A DNA stretch of 64,000 bases from Stutzerimonas stutzeri. GTDB lineage: Bacteria > Pseudomonadota > Gammaproteobacteria > Pseudomonadales > Pseudomonadaceae. The notes under the pieces were generated by a model. The model was not told the origin of the DNA. It saw nothing but the letters and a program-made list of their open reading frames with translations, and did not search any database. The stretch spans positions 1-64,000 of the forward strand of contig NZ_JAMOIC010000023.1 in the NCBI RefSeq assembly GCF_024448895.1. Direction: 5' to 3'. Below, one piece after another: positions 1 to 9,700 of this stretch. Each line of letters opens with the position of its first letter. The first letter of the stretch is position 1. Made by a program: the position numbers and the translations under genes.

Positions 1-20
1 TATATTGCTCGTGATGCAAG

Positions 21-48
21 CGGGGCTCCGTAGTTGGCCCCGTTTTTT
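21..48 (+). terminator. Intrinsic terminator of a gene upstream of the window
   Basis: A perfect 6-bp stem CGGGGC (21-26) pairs with GCCCCG (37-42) around a 10-base loop and is followed directly by six T residues (43-48). This is a classical rho-independent terminator for plus-strand transcription arriving from outside the window. No gene it could serve is visible inside the window. Confidence 0.75.
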
Positions 49-75
49 CATTGAAAGGTGAGTGGCCAAGCGATT

Positions 76-92
76 GCTAACACAATGTTAGC
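76..92. promoter_or_regulatory. Perfect short palindrome, possible operator
   Basis: GCTAACA (76-82) and TGTTAGC (86-92) are perfect inverted arms around CAA. It lies in an AT-richer stretch between the terminator at 21-48 and the 3' end of the DUF1615 gene, so no start codon in the window is clearly served by it. It may be a regulator site or chance; the protein that would bind it is unknown. Confidence 0.25.
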
Positions 93-243
93 CCGCTGGA
101 TGCGTTTATTGGTTCTATCGTCGTATCTATAGTGCTTCAGCTTTCGTTGGGGTATATATATTTTCTGTTTATCTTGCTGGTGCGTACGAAACATTCCTTT
201 GAAAGTTCGCATGTCGTATAGCCGTCCGTTTATTATCGGCCTC

Positions 244-1410
244 TTAACTTCGAGCTCGCTTCATGCAGGCCAGGTGGCGATCGTTAACACGATTGGCGAA
301 CCAGGCTGTTGTCAAATTACGCGTGATCTTAGGACTTTCAAGGCGGATGCCAGGCAAGACTGCGCGAGGCAAGGACTTGCCTGATCGCTTTTCAGCCAGG
401 GCAAACACTCGGATATACAGTTCGGTTTTTTCGAACCCATGTGTGTCGCCTCGCTCAAGGGCGTTCCGGATAGCCGTTTCACTCATGTCCAATTTGCTCG
501 CCAGCGAGCGAACAGCCCGTTCGGTCTGGCCAGCTTTGCTGCTGCCATGAATGATCAGATCGCCGTCGAGTGCCAGTTTGGTGCCGCTAGCGCGGCTGAC
601 CGCATTCTGAAACGCAGCATTGCGGCTCGCATACCAGCCTGCGTTGAAGTCTGCGAAACGATACAGCGGTTCCGTATAACTGGCCGGATAGTCGAGCAGG
701 TGGGCGATGCCGAAGTACATACCGCCACGCCGGGTGAAAACTTCGTCGCGGATCGTGCCCTTGCGCTCATAGGGATACTCCCATCGGCGGTCTTCGGCAA
801 AGGCGATGCTGACCTGCATGGGCCCGCCGGTCTTGACCGGGTTCAGCGTGCCGAATAGCTGTTTGCCTAGCGGCATGATGCCGAGGAAGTCATCGAAGAT
901 CGCGCTCAGCTGTTCTTCAGTACGCACGGCTGCAAGCCGTTGGCTATAAGTCTTGCCGTTTGGCGACTTCACATCGAGTGCCGCATCCACAACGAAGCGC
1001 GGTACATGTAGCCGGGAGGCACGGCGGTAGATTTCCTCACGAGCGATCTTCGCCAGCCCCGGAACGGGCGGTGTCGCCTGGAACGTGGATTCCTGGACCG
1101 TTACTGCGAGTACCGAGCAGATATTTTCGTTGCTTGGGGGAATATCCAGTGCGTCGAATGCCGAATAGATATCGGTAGCCCAGCCTTGGCGATCGGGGAT
1201 GGTGCTGGGTATCAACCTGACGATCTTCGCCCGAACCTCATCCGGCCGAGGCGCTGGGACGTCCGGCTGCTGAGTGCCGCAGCCAGCCAGCCCGAGCAGT
1301 AATGCGCTCAGCACTGCGGCGCCCATTGAGCGAGAGGCCGCGGTGCTGTTTGCTGCGTTGGGCGTAACCTTGAGTACCAGCGTCTGGAGATTTGATGTCT
1401 GAAAAATCAT
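244..1410 (-). CDS. DUF1615 domain-containing lipoprotein
   Basis: A 388-residue protein that resembles the DUF1615 family, whose function is not established. A hydrophobic stretch ends in a lipobox (LAGC, Cys at about residue 44), so the mature protein is probably a lipoprotein anchored in the envelope. The remainder is a soluble domain with many Arg and Tyr residues and no transmembrane segment. The ATG at 1410 is chosen because GGGA sits 5 bases upstream; the ATG at 1326 would give a tighter signal peptide but has no ribosome site and no positive n-region. The gene is monocistronic, with the neighbouring AraC gene divergent. Family assignment is from overall resemblance; function is unknown. 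Confidence 0.8.
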   Translation of the reverse strand: MIFQTSNLQTLVLKVTPNAANSTAASRSMGAAVLSALLLGLAGCGTQQPDVPAPRPDEVRAKIVRLIPSTIPDRQGWATDIYSAFDALDIPPSNENICSVLAVTVQESTFQATPPVPGLAKIAREEIYRRASRLHVPRFVVDAALDVKSPNGKTYSQRLAAVRTEEQLSAIFDDFLGIMPLGKQLFGTLNPVKTGGPMQVSIAFAEDRRWEYPYERKGTIRDEVFTRRGGMYFGIAHLLDYPASYTEPLYRFADFNAGWYASRNAAFQNAVSRASGTKLALDGDLIIHGSSKAGQTERAVRSLASKLDMSETAIRNALERGDTHGFEKTELYIRVFALAEKRSGKSLPRAVLPGIRLESPKITRNLTTAWFANRVNDRHLACMKRARS

Positions 1411-1682
1411 GAGGTCCCGAATGTCGTGGGCAAGTAGGCATCGGACATTAAAACAGACGAAGCCGTTCTACGGCGTGCGGAGCACGCAAGCGCTAAAGGT
1501 ATGAAGTTGGCCTCGAACTTCTTATTAGCGTCGCTCGGCTGCTGGACATCGGATGCCCCGGTGCTTGCCCTGCGCAATAGGCATTACCGGAGCGAAACGC
1601 GGCTAGTTGAAGGGCAGATGTGGGGTGAAACACTCAAAGAACGCTAACCTTACCCCGTCAGGTATACGGCCAAGGTGCTGCC

Positions 1683-2549
1683 ATGCGTCATCCAACGTCG
1701 ATCGATCATCCCATTCGCGCTACGTCTCGCTTCTGGCGCGATGCTGCGTTGCCCTTTATCGAGGCGCGCACGGTGTTTGACGGCCGTCTCGTCTGTTATG
1801 CCCGGCACAGTCATGAGACCTTTTCCATCGGGGTGATCGACAGTGGCGTCAGCAGCTACATCAACGGCGATCATGAGTGCCGCATCGACGCGGGTACGCT
1901 GGTGCTGATGAACCCCGGCGACGTCCATGCCTGCAATCCGATCCAGAACCAGCAATGGGCATATCGCATGCTTTATGTCGACGCAGGCTGGCTGAGCGAT
2001 CTGCAGGATAGTCTGGGCATGGCTGGCGCCGGCTTTCGACGTTTTTCCCCAATACTGACGCGTGATCCGCAGTTGCAGGCAGGCTTCAATCGCTTCCATT
2101 CGGTGCTCATCGACGAAGGAGCCGAATTACTGCAAAAGGAACGCGCGGCCGTATCCTTTTTCTCTCGCCTGCATGAGCGGCTGGGATTCGAAAAGGATGC
2201 CTCGGTAAGCGATGTGAAGCTGCAGCGCGCAGCCAGTTTCATCGCTGACAATTACCCACGCTCGCTCAAGCTGCATGAGATCAGCCATACGGCGGGCGTG
2301 TCGCCCTCAAGCCTGATTCGCGCGTTCAAGAAACACTTCGGTATGACCCCGCACGCTTATCTTATCAACCGACGCGTGCAGTTCGCGCGCGCCGAATTGC
2401 GTCGTGGTCAGCCCATCGCCGATGTCGCCCTGGCAGCAGGTTTTGCCGATCAAGCTCATCTGCAGCGTGCCTTCAAGCAATTGCTGGCGGCGACGCCGGG
2501 GCATTATCGGGACGCCCGACGCGACGGGCATCAGGTCATCAGCAAGTAA
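1683..2549 (+). CDS. AraC family transcriptional regulator
   Basis: A 288-residue regulator. The N-terminal half is a cupin-like AraC ligand-binding domain (HSHETFSIGVID at about 40-51, NPGDVHACNP at about 76-85). The C-terminal AraC DNA-binding domain (about 185-285) has two helix-turn-helix units: KLHEISHTAGVSPSSLIRAF and then PIADVALAAGFADQAHLQRA with the usual FADQAHLQRAFK signature. Its 3' end overlaps by 19 bp the convergently transcribed LysE-type exporter. AraC/LysE neighbours are common in Pseudomonas, so it probably controls that exporter in response to an amino acid or related compound; this is inference, and the two genes converge and share no promoter. Confidence 0.88.
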   Translation: MRHPTSIDHPIRATSRFWRDAALPFIEARTVFDGRLVCYARHSHETFSIGVIDSGVSSYINGDHECRIDAGTLVLMNPGDVHACNPIQNQQWAYRMLYVDAGWLSDLQDSLGMAGAGFRRFSPILTRDPQLQAGFNRFHSVLIDEGAELLQKERAAVSFFSRLHERLGFEKDASVSDVKLQRAASFIADNYPRSLKLHEISHTAGVSPSSLIRAFKKHFGMTPHAYLINRRVQFARAELRRGQPIADVALAAGFADQAHLQRAFKQLLAATPGHYRDARRDGHQVISK

Positions 2550-3118
2550 AGCGCACAGCCCGCCAGCAATGCAGCCATCAGCCGGTTGAAGAGCCGCAGC
2601 CGCGCAGGCTCCTGCAGGTGGTGTCGCAGAAAGGTGCCGGCATAGGCCCAGCACGCCAAAGATGCATAGCAGATGACGAAATAGATCACTGCAAAACGCC
2701 CCACAGACAGCACGTCACCAGCAGCAGCGAATAGGCCCATGCCTGCCACGGAAGCCAGCCATGCCTTCGGGTTGAGCCATTGCATCGCCGCACCATGAAG
2801 CCATGTAGGCGCGCGCGCGGGCACTTCAGTGTTCAACCGCCCGTCATCGGCCGCCAGGCGGTACGCCATGTAAAACAAGAACGCGACGCCTGCCAACCTG
2901 ATGGACTCGGTAAGCCAGGGCCAGCGCTCCAGCAATTCGTTGAGCCCAAGGCCTATCAACAGCAACAGCACGGTAAAGCCGATGGTCGCACCGCTGACAT
3001 GGCGCATGGCTGGACGCAGACCGAACTGCGCACCCGCGCTGAGCGCAACGATATTGACCGGGCCAGGCGTGATGGAAGAGGCCAGCGCGAAGGCAGCCAT
3101 TGAAAGCAAGAGGCTCAT
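2531..3118 (-). CDS. LysE/RhtB family amino acid exporter
   Basis: A 195-residue integral membrane protein of the LysE family, which exports amino acids and related metabolites driven by the proton gradient. It opens with the family signature SITPGPVN near residue 15 and has about six hydrophobic segments. The internal sequence NPKAWLAS (about residue 115) is a conserved LysE motif. The ATG at 3118 is chosen over the upstream in-frame start at 3148 because AGGAG lies 6 bases before it, and this places the hydrophobic first helix at the N-terminus. It converges with and overlaps the AraC gene by 19 bp. The substrate cannot be told from sequence. Confidence 0.87.
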   Translation of the reverse strand: MSLLLSMAAFALASSITPGPVNIVALSAGAQFGLRPAMRHVSGATIGFTVLLLLIGLGLNELLERWPWLTESIRLAGVAFLFYMAYRLAADDGRLNTEVPARAPTWLHGAAMQWLNPKAWLASVAGMGLFAAAGDVLSVGRFAVIYFVICYASLACWAYAGTFLRHHLQEPARLRLFNRLMAALLAGCALYLLMT

Positions 3119-3353
3119 CGGAACTCCTGAAACGTAAGCGGGGGACACTTGCGCGAAGATAGGAGTGGGGGCGGAATCGGTATTGAAGAAAATGCGCAGA
3201 TCCCGGTGATGGGGCGCATCACTCTGTTAAGGATTGGGGCGCTGGGTGAGTCCTTTCTGCGCATAAAACTCAGCGCACCCGTTGCAGTCCAAGCCCTGCC
3301 TCCTTTCATGGAGTCACCGCGCAGCCACTGCGCATCAATCAATGGGAGACCTG

Positions 3354-4025
3354 ATGGCCACAATCGATCTGCTGATCAGTGACTGCGACGGCGTGATCGT
3401 CGACAGTGAAATCATCAGCCACCGCGTGCTGTTCGAGGCTTTGAGCCTTCACGTCCCGGGCGAGCGGCTACACGAGGCGCTGGAGGGCACGTTTGGCCTG
3501 ACCGTGCCGAGCATCATCGATCTGATAGAAAAGCGATTCGACCTGACCCTGCCGAAGACCTTTGACGAGGATCTGCGCAGGCAATCGGAAAAGGTCGTTG
3601 CCGATGAAGTCCAGGCGATACCGGGCGTTCGCGACGCGCTGCTGGCGATAGAACTGCCGCTAGCCGTGGCGTCCAACAGCCGGCTGCACAATGTCGAATC
3701 ATCCTTGCGCCGGGCCGGCCTTACCGAGCGTGTCGCGGGCAACATCTTCTGCGCCGAGATGGTGCCTTCGCCCAAGCCTGCTCCGGATGTGTATCTCCTG
3801 GCCGCCGAACGAATGGGCGTTGCGCCCGGGCATTGCCTGGTGGTTGAAGACAGCCCGACCGGCGTATTGGCGGCACGAACCGCCGGCATGCAGGTTATCG
3901 GTTTCACCGGTGCAAGCCATATTCCGGCTGGCCATGACGTGGCCCTGCGCGAACTGGGCGTATCGGCCGTTATCAGCGACATGCGTGACCTGCCGAAGAC
4001 GGTCGAGTGGTTTCTCTCACGTTGA
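3354..4025 (+). CDS. HAD family hydrolase (sugar-phosphate phosphatase type)
   Basis: A 223-residue haloacid-dehalogenase superfamily phosphatase. Motif I is SDCDGVIVDSE with nucleophile D10 and acid/base D12; the Ser/Thr motif is VASNSR (about residue 104), followed by the SPKPAPDVY lysine motif and the VVEDSPTGVLAA magnesium motif. The cap domain lies between residues 15 and 85, as in the HAD-IA subclass that includes YieH and beta-phosphoglucomutase. The ATG at 3354 has GGGAG upstream and starts directly before motif I; an ORF extension to 3282 adds 24 unrelated residues. Substrate is probably a small sugar phosphate but is not deducible. It is a single gene between LysE and mucD. Confidence 0.85.
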   Translation: MATIDLLISDCDGVIVDSEIISHRVLFEALSLHVPGERLHEALEGTFGLTVPSIIDLIEKRFDLTLPKTFDEDLRRQSEKVVADEVQAIPGVRDALLAIELPLAVASNSRLHNVESSLRRAGLTERVAGNIFCAEMVPSPKPAPDVYLLAAERMGVAPGHCLVVEDSPTGVLAARTAGMQVIGFTGASHIPAGHDVALRELGVSAVISDMRDLPKTVEWFLSR

Positions 4026-4316
4026 GGAGGTGCGAAAGGTCGTTTATCCGCGGTTCTGTCGCTTACGTAGCTTCGCTGCGTAACCTTACTTTCCCTTTAC
4101 GTACGCTACACACGAAGCTGACTTTCTTCGGCGTAGAGTCTGTATCAGGCTGATGGAACAGCCGGCTCCCTTGGGTGGGTTTGCCGCGAACAGGCTGTCG
4201 GCTATAGAGTCAGCTTTCGTGCACGCGGCAACCCGCTGCTTTTTTATCCGGATCGGCTGCGATACGAAACCGGTTGCTTCAACCCCAATTTTTCCATCGT
4301 GGAGAGACTCGTCACC

Positions 4317-5723
4317 ATGATTCCTCGCAAGAACTTTCTGGCTGCAGTGGCCGGCCTGGCGCTGTTCGGACAGACGCTGATCGCCCATGCCGACCTGCCG
4401 GACTTCACCCCGTTGGTCGAAGATGCATCACCTGCGGTCGTGAATATCAGCACCAAACAGAACCAGCCCGTGCGTGGCGCGCAAGCGCAGATGCCCGATC
4501 TGGAAGGCATACCGCCGATGTTTCGCGAGTTTTTCGAACGCGGTATGCCCCAGCAGCCTGACCGGCGTCGCGAGGCACAGTCGCTTGGCTCTGGCTTCAT
4601 CATCTCCGAAGACGGCTACGTTCTGACCAACAACCATGTTGTCGCAGACGCGGACGAAATCATCGTCCGCTTGCCCGATCGCAGCGAGATGCAGGCCAAG
4701 CTGGTCGGCGCCGACCCACGCAGCGACGTGGCCTTGTTGAAGATCGAGGGCGATGACCTGCCAATCGTCAAGATCGGCTCCTCCGAAGCGCTGAAGGCAG
4801 GCGAGTGGGTTGTAGCCATTGGCTCGCCGTTCGGCTTCGACCATACCGTGACGGCTGGTGTAGTCAGCGCAACGGGCCGCAGCCTGCCGAACGAGAGCTA
4901 TGTGCCTTTCATTCAGACTGACGTGGCGATCAATCCCGGCAACTCGGGTGGCCCGTTGTTCAACCTCCAAGGTGAGGTCGTCGGGATCAACTCGCAGATT
5001 TTCACGCGTTCTGGTGGGTTCATGGGCCTCTCGTTCGCCATCCCGATCGACGTCGCCATGGACGTCGCCAATCAGCTGCGTGAAGACGGCAAGGTCAGCC
5101 GCGGTTGGCTCGGCGTCGTGATCCAGGAAGTGAACAAGGATCTGGCTGAATCGTTTGGTCTGGAGCGTCCTGCCGGTGCGCTGGTGGCACAGGTAATGGA
5201 CGGCGGCCCGGCAGCCAAGGGCGGATTGCAGGTTGGCGACGTGATCCTGAATGTCGATGGTAAATCCATTGATATGTCGGGCGACTTGCCGCATCTGGTC
5301 GGTGCGATGAAGCCAGGCAGCAAAGCGAAGCTCGACGTGGTACGTGACGGCAAGCGCAAGACGCTGAACATCGAGATCGGTGCGCTGCCGGAGGATGGTG
5401 ATCAAGTAGCTTCCGCTGGTGGTCCGAGCAGCAGCACGAAAAGCAATAACCGTCTGGGCGTTGCGGTGACCGAGCTGACCGACGCACAGCGCCAGGCGCT
5501 GGAAATCACTGGGGGTGTGGCAATCACCGAAGTCAGTCAAGGTCCGGCGGCAATGATCGGGATGCGCCCTGGCGACGTCATCACGCATCTGAACAACGAG
5601 GCGATCGACTCGGTGAAGAAATTCACCCAGGTGGTCAATGATCTGCCGAAGAACCGCTCGGTCTCGATGCGGGTACTTCGCGAAGGCCGCGCCAGCTTCA
5701 TCACCTTCAAGTTACCGAAGTAA
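4317..5723 (+). CDS. mucD: Periplasmic serine protease MucD/DegP family (Do)
   Basis: A 468-residue HtrA protease that degrades misfolded envelope proteins and, in Pseudomonas, restrains the AlgU envelope-stress response. A signal peptide (1-25, cleavage near AHA-DLP) leads into a trypsin-like domain with H107 (NNHVV), D137 (RSDVALL) and S210 (GNSGGP) as the catalytic triad, then two PDZ domains (about 260-350 and 375-465). It is very similar to P. aeruginosa MucD as I recall it. ATG 4317 is preceded by GGAGAG; the frame also permits GTG at 4299. The usual algU-mucA-mucB genes are not adjacent here: the upstream gene is the HAD phosphatase, 291 bp away, so it has its own promoter. A hairpin terminator follows. 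Confidence 0.93.
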   Translation: MIPRKNFLAAVAGLALFGQTLIAHADLPDFTPLVEDASPAVVNISTKQNQPVRGAQAQMPDLEGIPPMFREFFERGMPQQPDRRREAQSLGSGFIISEDGYVLTNNHVVADADEIIVRLPDRSEMQAKLVGADPRSDVALLKIEGDDLPIVKIGSSEALKAGEWVVAIGSPFGFDHTVTAGVVSATGRSLPNESYVPFIQTDVAINPGNSGGPLFNLQGEVVGINSQIFTRSGGFMGLSFAIPIDVAMDVANQLREDGKVSRGWLGVVIQEVNKDLAESFGLERPAGALVAQVMDGGPAAKGGLQVGDVILNVDGKSIDMSGDLPHLVGAMKPGSKAKLDVVRDGKRKTLNIEIGALPEDGDQVASAGGPSSSTKSNNRLGVAVTELTDAQRQALEITGGVAITEVSQGPAAMIGMRPGDVITHLNNEAIDSVKKFTQVVNDLPKNRSVSMRVLREGRASFITFKLPK

Positions 5724-5741
5724 CTTCGGCAAAAAGCAACA

Positions 5742-5766
5742 GAAGGCCCGCCATGCGCGGGCCTTC
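5742..5766 (+). terminator. Hairpin terminator after mucD
   Basis: GAAGGCCCGC (5742-5751) and GCGGGCCTTC (5757-5766) form a perfect 10-bp GC-rich stem with a 5-base loop, 19 bases after the mucD stop codon. There is no long T-run after it, so termination strength is uncertain, but the placement and symmetry fit a terminator. Confidence 0.7.
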
Positions 5767-5903
5767 CTGGTTCTGGGAGCTGTGAAGTCTCGTTGCCTGG
5801 ACGTCGAACGGCTCAGGCACAGTGAACGCGGCGGGCGGTCTGGTGAGGCCCTTTCATATAGAGCACCTGAATTCTGGTCTGCGGGATTGACATCACAATG
5901 CGG

Positions 5904-6233
5904 TCAATCGACCACGAACAGCTTTGCTCCCACCTTGGTTGACGAACGATGGGCTTCGGCATTGTCGGCTACCTGATAGCTCATGCCCGGGCTTAGCGTG
6001 AAGCTTCGGCCATCTTCCAGTTCAGTGTGCAGCTCGCCCTCCAGGCAGAACAGGATATGGCCTTTGCTGCACCAGTGATCAGCCAGGTAGCCGGGACTGT
6101 ACTCGACGATTCGCACCCGAATGTCGCCGAACTGCCGACTGCGCCAGATCGCCGTACCGGTTTCGCCGGGGTGCTCGGTGGGCTCCACCGATTCCCAGTC
6201 GGTAATGCCGAAGGGGATATCGTTCAACTGCAT
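5904..6233 (-). CDS. DHCW-motif cupin-fold protein
   Basis: A 109-residue single-domain cupin. The segment LADHWCSKGHILFCLEGEL (about 51-69) holds the DHCW-type motif and the His residues expected at the metal-binding end of a cupin barrel; SLSPGMSYQV-like residues near 80-90 form the second cupin motif. No signal peptide or membrane segment is present, so it is cytoplasmic. GGAG lies 9 bases before the ATG. It sits 24 bp upstream of nothing on its own strand except the DUF1272 gene, which is transcribed toward it with a 24-bp gap, so the two may be co-transcribed. The biochemical function of the family is not known to me. Confidence 0.82.
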   Translation of the reverse strand: MQLNDIPFGITDWESVEPTEHPGETGTAIWRSRQFGDIRVRIVEYSPGYLADHWCSKGHILFCLEGELHTELEDGRSFTLSPGMSYQVADNAEAHRSSTKVGAKLFVVD

Positions 6234-6257
6234 GGTTTTCGCTCCGTTGGTTTGGCA

Positions 6258-6506
6258 TCAGATTACAGCGTCACAGCCCTGCGGCTTGTAAACGCGGTTG
6301 ATCGAGGGCGGGTTGTCCGCCAGCTTGGCGGCGGGACGGCGCGGCCGTGAGACAAGCTCACCTGCGCAGTTCGGGCAGACGAGCGCCAGTTTCGTGTTCG
6401 CGCAATGCGCGCAGAAGGTGCACTCGAACGAGCAAATCAATGCCTGATCGGAATCGGGAGGCAGATCGGTATCGCAGCATTCACAGCCTGGGCGGAGTTC
6501 CAGCAT
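6258..6506 (-). CDS. DUF1272 domain-containing protein
   Basis: An 82-residue protein with a dense cysteine pattern: CECC at about 8-11, CSFECTFCAHC at about 26-36 and CPNC near 46-49. This arrangement suggests one or two structural zinc sites and matches the small DUF1272 family. The Pro/Arg-rich tail is probably flexible. The start at 6506 is chosen because AAGGA lies about 8 bases upstream and the protein then begins at the conserved MLELRPGCECC segment; upstream in-frame starts at 6530 and 6548 have no such site. It precedes the cupin gene in a likely two-gene unit. No function is established. Confidence 0.82.
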   Translation of the reverse strand: MLELRPGCECCDTDLPPDSDQALICSFECTFCAHCANTKLALVCPNCAGELVSRPRRPAAKLADNPPSINRVYKPQGCDAVI

Positions 6507-6719
6507 GCGGATGTCCTTCGTCATGTTTGGGGTGGATGAGCTTGGCAAGGCGCAACGTTGTCCGAACGTTGCCGCGACTGAACCCGGCCTGCTTCAGACT
6601 CTCCAAGTACGCATGTTTGTATCTTTCGGATCGCTTAAGCTAACGCCTTTCAGGCAACCCTGCATTCATTCCCATTCAGCAAGTTCACGACCGCTCTAGT
6701 CGGGTCGCGTGAGGTCATC

Positions 6720-9700
6720 TTGAACCAGGTAAACGGAGCCAAACCGCGCCGCTCGGTGCCGTTGCGTAGTCGGTTGCTGACGATTGCGATGGCCGGCATC
6801 TTGCCGCTGGCTCTGGTTGCCGGGCTTGGCATGGTCTCGATCGTCAATGAGCAGAAGGAGCTTGCCAAGCAGCGCAGCATTGAAGTCACCCGCCTGGCCG
6901 CAACGGCGGTCGAGGTCGAGTTGAGCAGATCCCTCAACGTACTACAGGCGCTGTCGCAATCGCCTCTGCTCGATGTCGACGATATAGATGGGTTCGCCGA
7001 TATGGTTCGTCGCGTACTGCCTTCGGTACCTAGCTGGTATGCGTTGCTGATCATCAGCCCCGAGGGCGAGGTGCTGAGGCGTGTCTCGATGCACACCCCG
7101 CCGGCCTCAAGCGCGATGGCCGAGCCGCGGAGCTTTGCTGAGCTGATGCGCACTGGGACGCCTCAGATCGGCAGCATGAGTAAGGGGCCTGGAAACGTAT
7201 GGGGCATCCCTCTACGCGTGCCGGTGCATCTCGAATCCGATACCCGCTACGTGCTTACCGCCGTACTCAAGCCGCAGGCCATTGCTGATGTGATCAGTAA
7301 TCGCAGGCTTCCAGAAGGTTGGGTCAATACTGTGCTGGATGCCAATGGCGTGCGCATTGCCCGTTCGTTGCGCCACGAGGAAACGATGGGTGGCACGGCC
7401 GCGCCCATGCTTCAGAAAATGCTGCAAGAAAATCTCAGCGATGAGGGCAGCGGTCGCTCCGAATCTGTGGAGGGAAAGGCGCTCTACACTTCATTCGTGC
7501 GCTTGCAGCCCACGGGGTGGGTGGTTGCAACGGGCATTCCCAGTGACCTCGTGGAAGCGGGAGCCGCGCGGGCTTATACGCTCTACGGCGGCGGGCTTTT
7601 GCTGTCGTTGTTATTTGCCGTTGCGGCGGCGCTGTTCGCGACGCGCCGGATCAACGTACCAATGGAGCAGTTACGCAACGCGGCTCAGGATATTGGGGAG
7701 GGGCAGCTGGTTCAGGCGCCCGATAGCGAAATCGAGGAGATCCGCGATGTAGGCTGGGCACTGGCGGGCGCGGCACAGGCGCGCCGGACGAGTGAGGCTG
7801 AGCGCGACAGTATGCTGTCCCGTTTGGCACTGGCGCAGCAGGACCTGACTCAACAGGTCAGTGATCTTCAGCTGATACAGGAACTGAGCAATCGCCTGTT
7901 GCAGATGCCTACTCTCAACGAGCAGCTGCAGGCGATCATCGATGCCCTTTGCACACTGCATGGGGCCGAGCACGGATTGCTGGCGCTCAGTGACGGTACC
8001 CAGCCATTGCGCATCCATGCGTCAAGAGGTTTTTCCCTCGCCTCGCTGGCGATCATGGACAACGTTAAGCCGGGCCTGGGCGCGTGCGGAATAGCAGTTC
8101 AAGAGGGCGCGCGGGTGATCGTGGCGGATACCGAGACCGACGCCCGTTTCAGCGAATTCGTGATGGTGGCACGCAGCGAAGGCTTCCGCTCGGTTCATAG
8201 CACGCCCATCCGGCACAGCGATGACAGTGTTCTGGGAACTCTGACGGTGCAGCTCAAGGAGCCTCGGCCGCCGACCGAGCGAGAGATCCGTCTGGCAGAT
8301 CTTGCCGCAGGCATTGCGGCGGTATTCATCGACCGAGCGCGAGCGCAGTCCAAGGTCGGCATGCTCGAACAGCGGCTGCAGGTTGCGCTGGATTCCTCGA
8401 CCGTGCCTTTTGCAATCGTCTCTCCGCATCACGACGAGCGCGGTGAGCTGACCGATTTCATCCTCGAGTTCATCAACCCGACCGGGGCTGCCAGCCTTCG
8501 CGGAACAGCGACCAGTCTGGTTGGCCGCCGGCTGCGAGAGGTACTTGGCCCGAATGCCAATCCGCAAGCACTCAGTACTCTCGTGGAGGTGGTTCTGTTT
8601 CAGCAGCCCCGTGATCTGGAGATGCGCAGCACCGCCTTCGACAGGGAGCGATGGGTTCGCCTCATTGCCACGCCATTCGACTCGGCCGTAGCAGTCTGGT
8701 TTGCCGATGTCACGGACGCCAAGCATCAGGAGCAGGCGATACTCGAATCAGATCGTCGCAAGGACGAATTTCTTGCCACCCTGGCTCACGAATTGCGGAA
8801 TCCTCTCGCGCCGATTCGTCTGGCCGCGGGTATTTTCGGCTCTGTCGCCGCCTCCGACGCGCAGAAGCAGCGCAGTCAGCAGATCATCGAACGTCAGGTA
8901 CGGCACATGGCATTACTGCTTGATGACCTGTTCGACATTTCCCGCATCACGCTTGGCAAGCTGATCTTGCGCAAGGAGCAACTGGATCTGCGCAGCGTGG
9001 TGGAAGCAGCAATCGAAACCGCGCGGGCGAAAATCGAGGCGAAGCAACATGAACTGCAGGTCACTCTGCCGCCGGAGCCCATTCTGCTGGAGGGTGACCC
9101 GCTTCGGCTCGAACAGATTCTGACCAATCTTCTGAACAACGCGGCTAAGTTCACGCCGAACGGCGGGCGTATCCGGGTGACCGCTGAGCGCGATCAGGAA
9201 TCCGCCACCGTTATCGTTGCGGATAACGGATTGGGCATTGCGCGGGAGAATCTTAAGCTGATCTTCGAGCGCTTCGCCCAGGTGCCGGTGGCGGGCACTC
9301 ACGTCAACACTGGGCTTGGAATCGGGCTCGCCCTGGCCAAGGGTCTCGCGAAGCTGCATGACGCAGAATTGCGCGTGCAGAGCGAGGGGCTTGGGAAAGG
9401 TGCTGAGTTCAGCCTGTGCTTGCCTGTACTACCGGTGAGCGCGCCTGGAGAAAGTGGCGGGACAGACGAAAGTGTGACCCTTAACAAGCGACGCATTCTG
9501 GTGGCTGACGACAACCGCGACATCGCCGAAACCATGGCCGAAATACTGCGTCTCGAAGGCCATGAGGTGCACCTTGCGTTCGATGGGCTGGAGGCCTTCG
9601 AGCAATATCAGCAGCTAGATCCTGAAGTGGTTCTGCTGGACATCGGGATGCCCGGCCTGCGTGGGGATGAAGTGGCGCGAATGATCCGCGCGCACTCGTT

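Noticed and set aside
199-384. 61-residue plus-strand frame near the start
   Set aside because: Overlaps the DUF1615 gene antisense and has no ribosome site.
4428-5588. 386-residue minus-strand open frame
   Set aside because: It is the antisense of mucD; the plus-strand frame encodes a clearly recognised protease with all catalytic residues.
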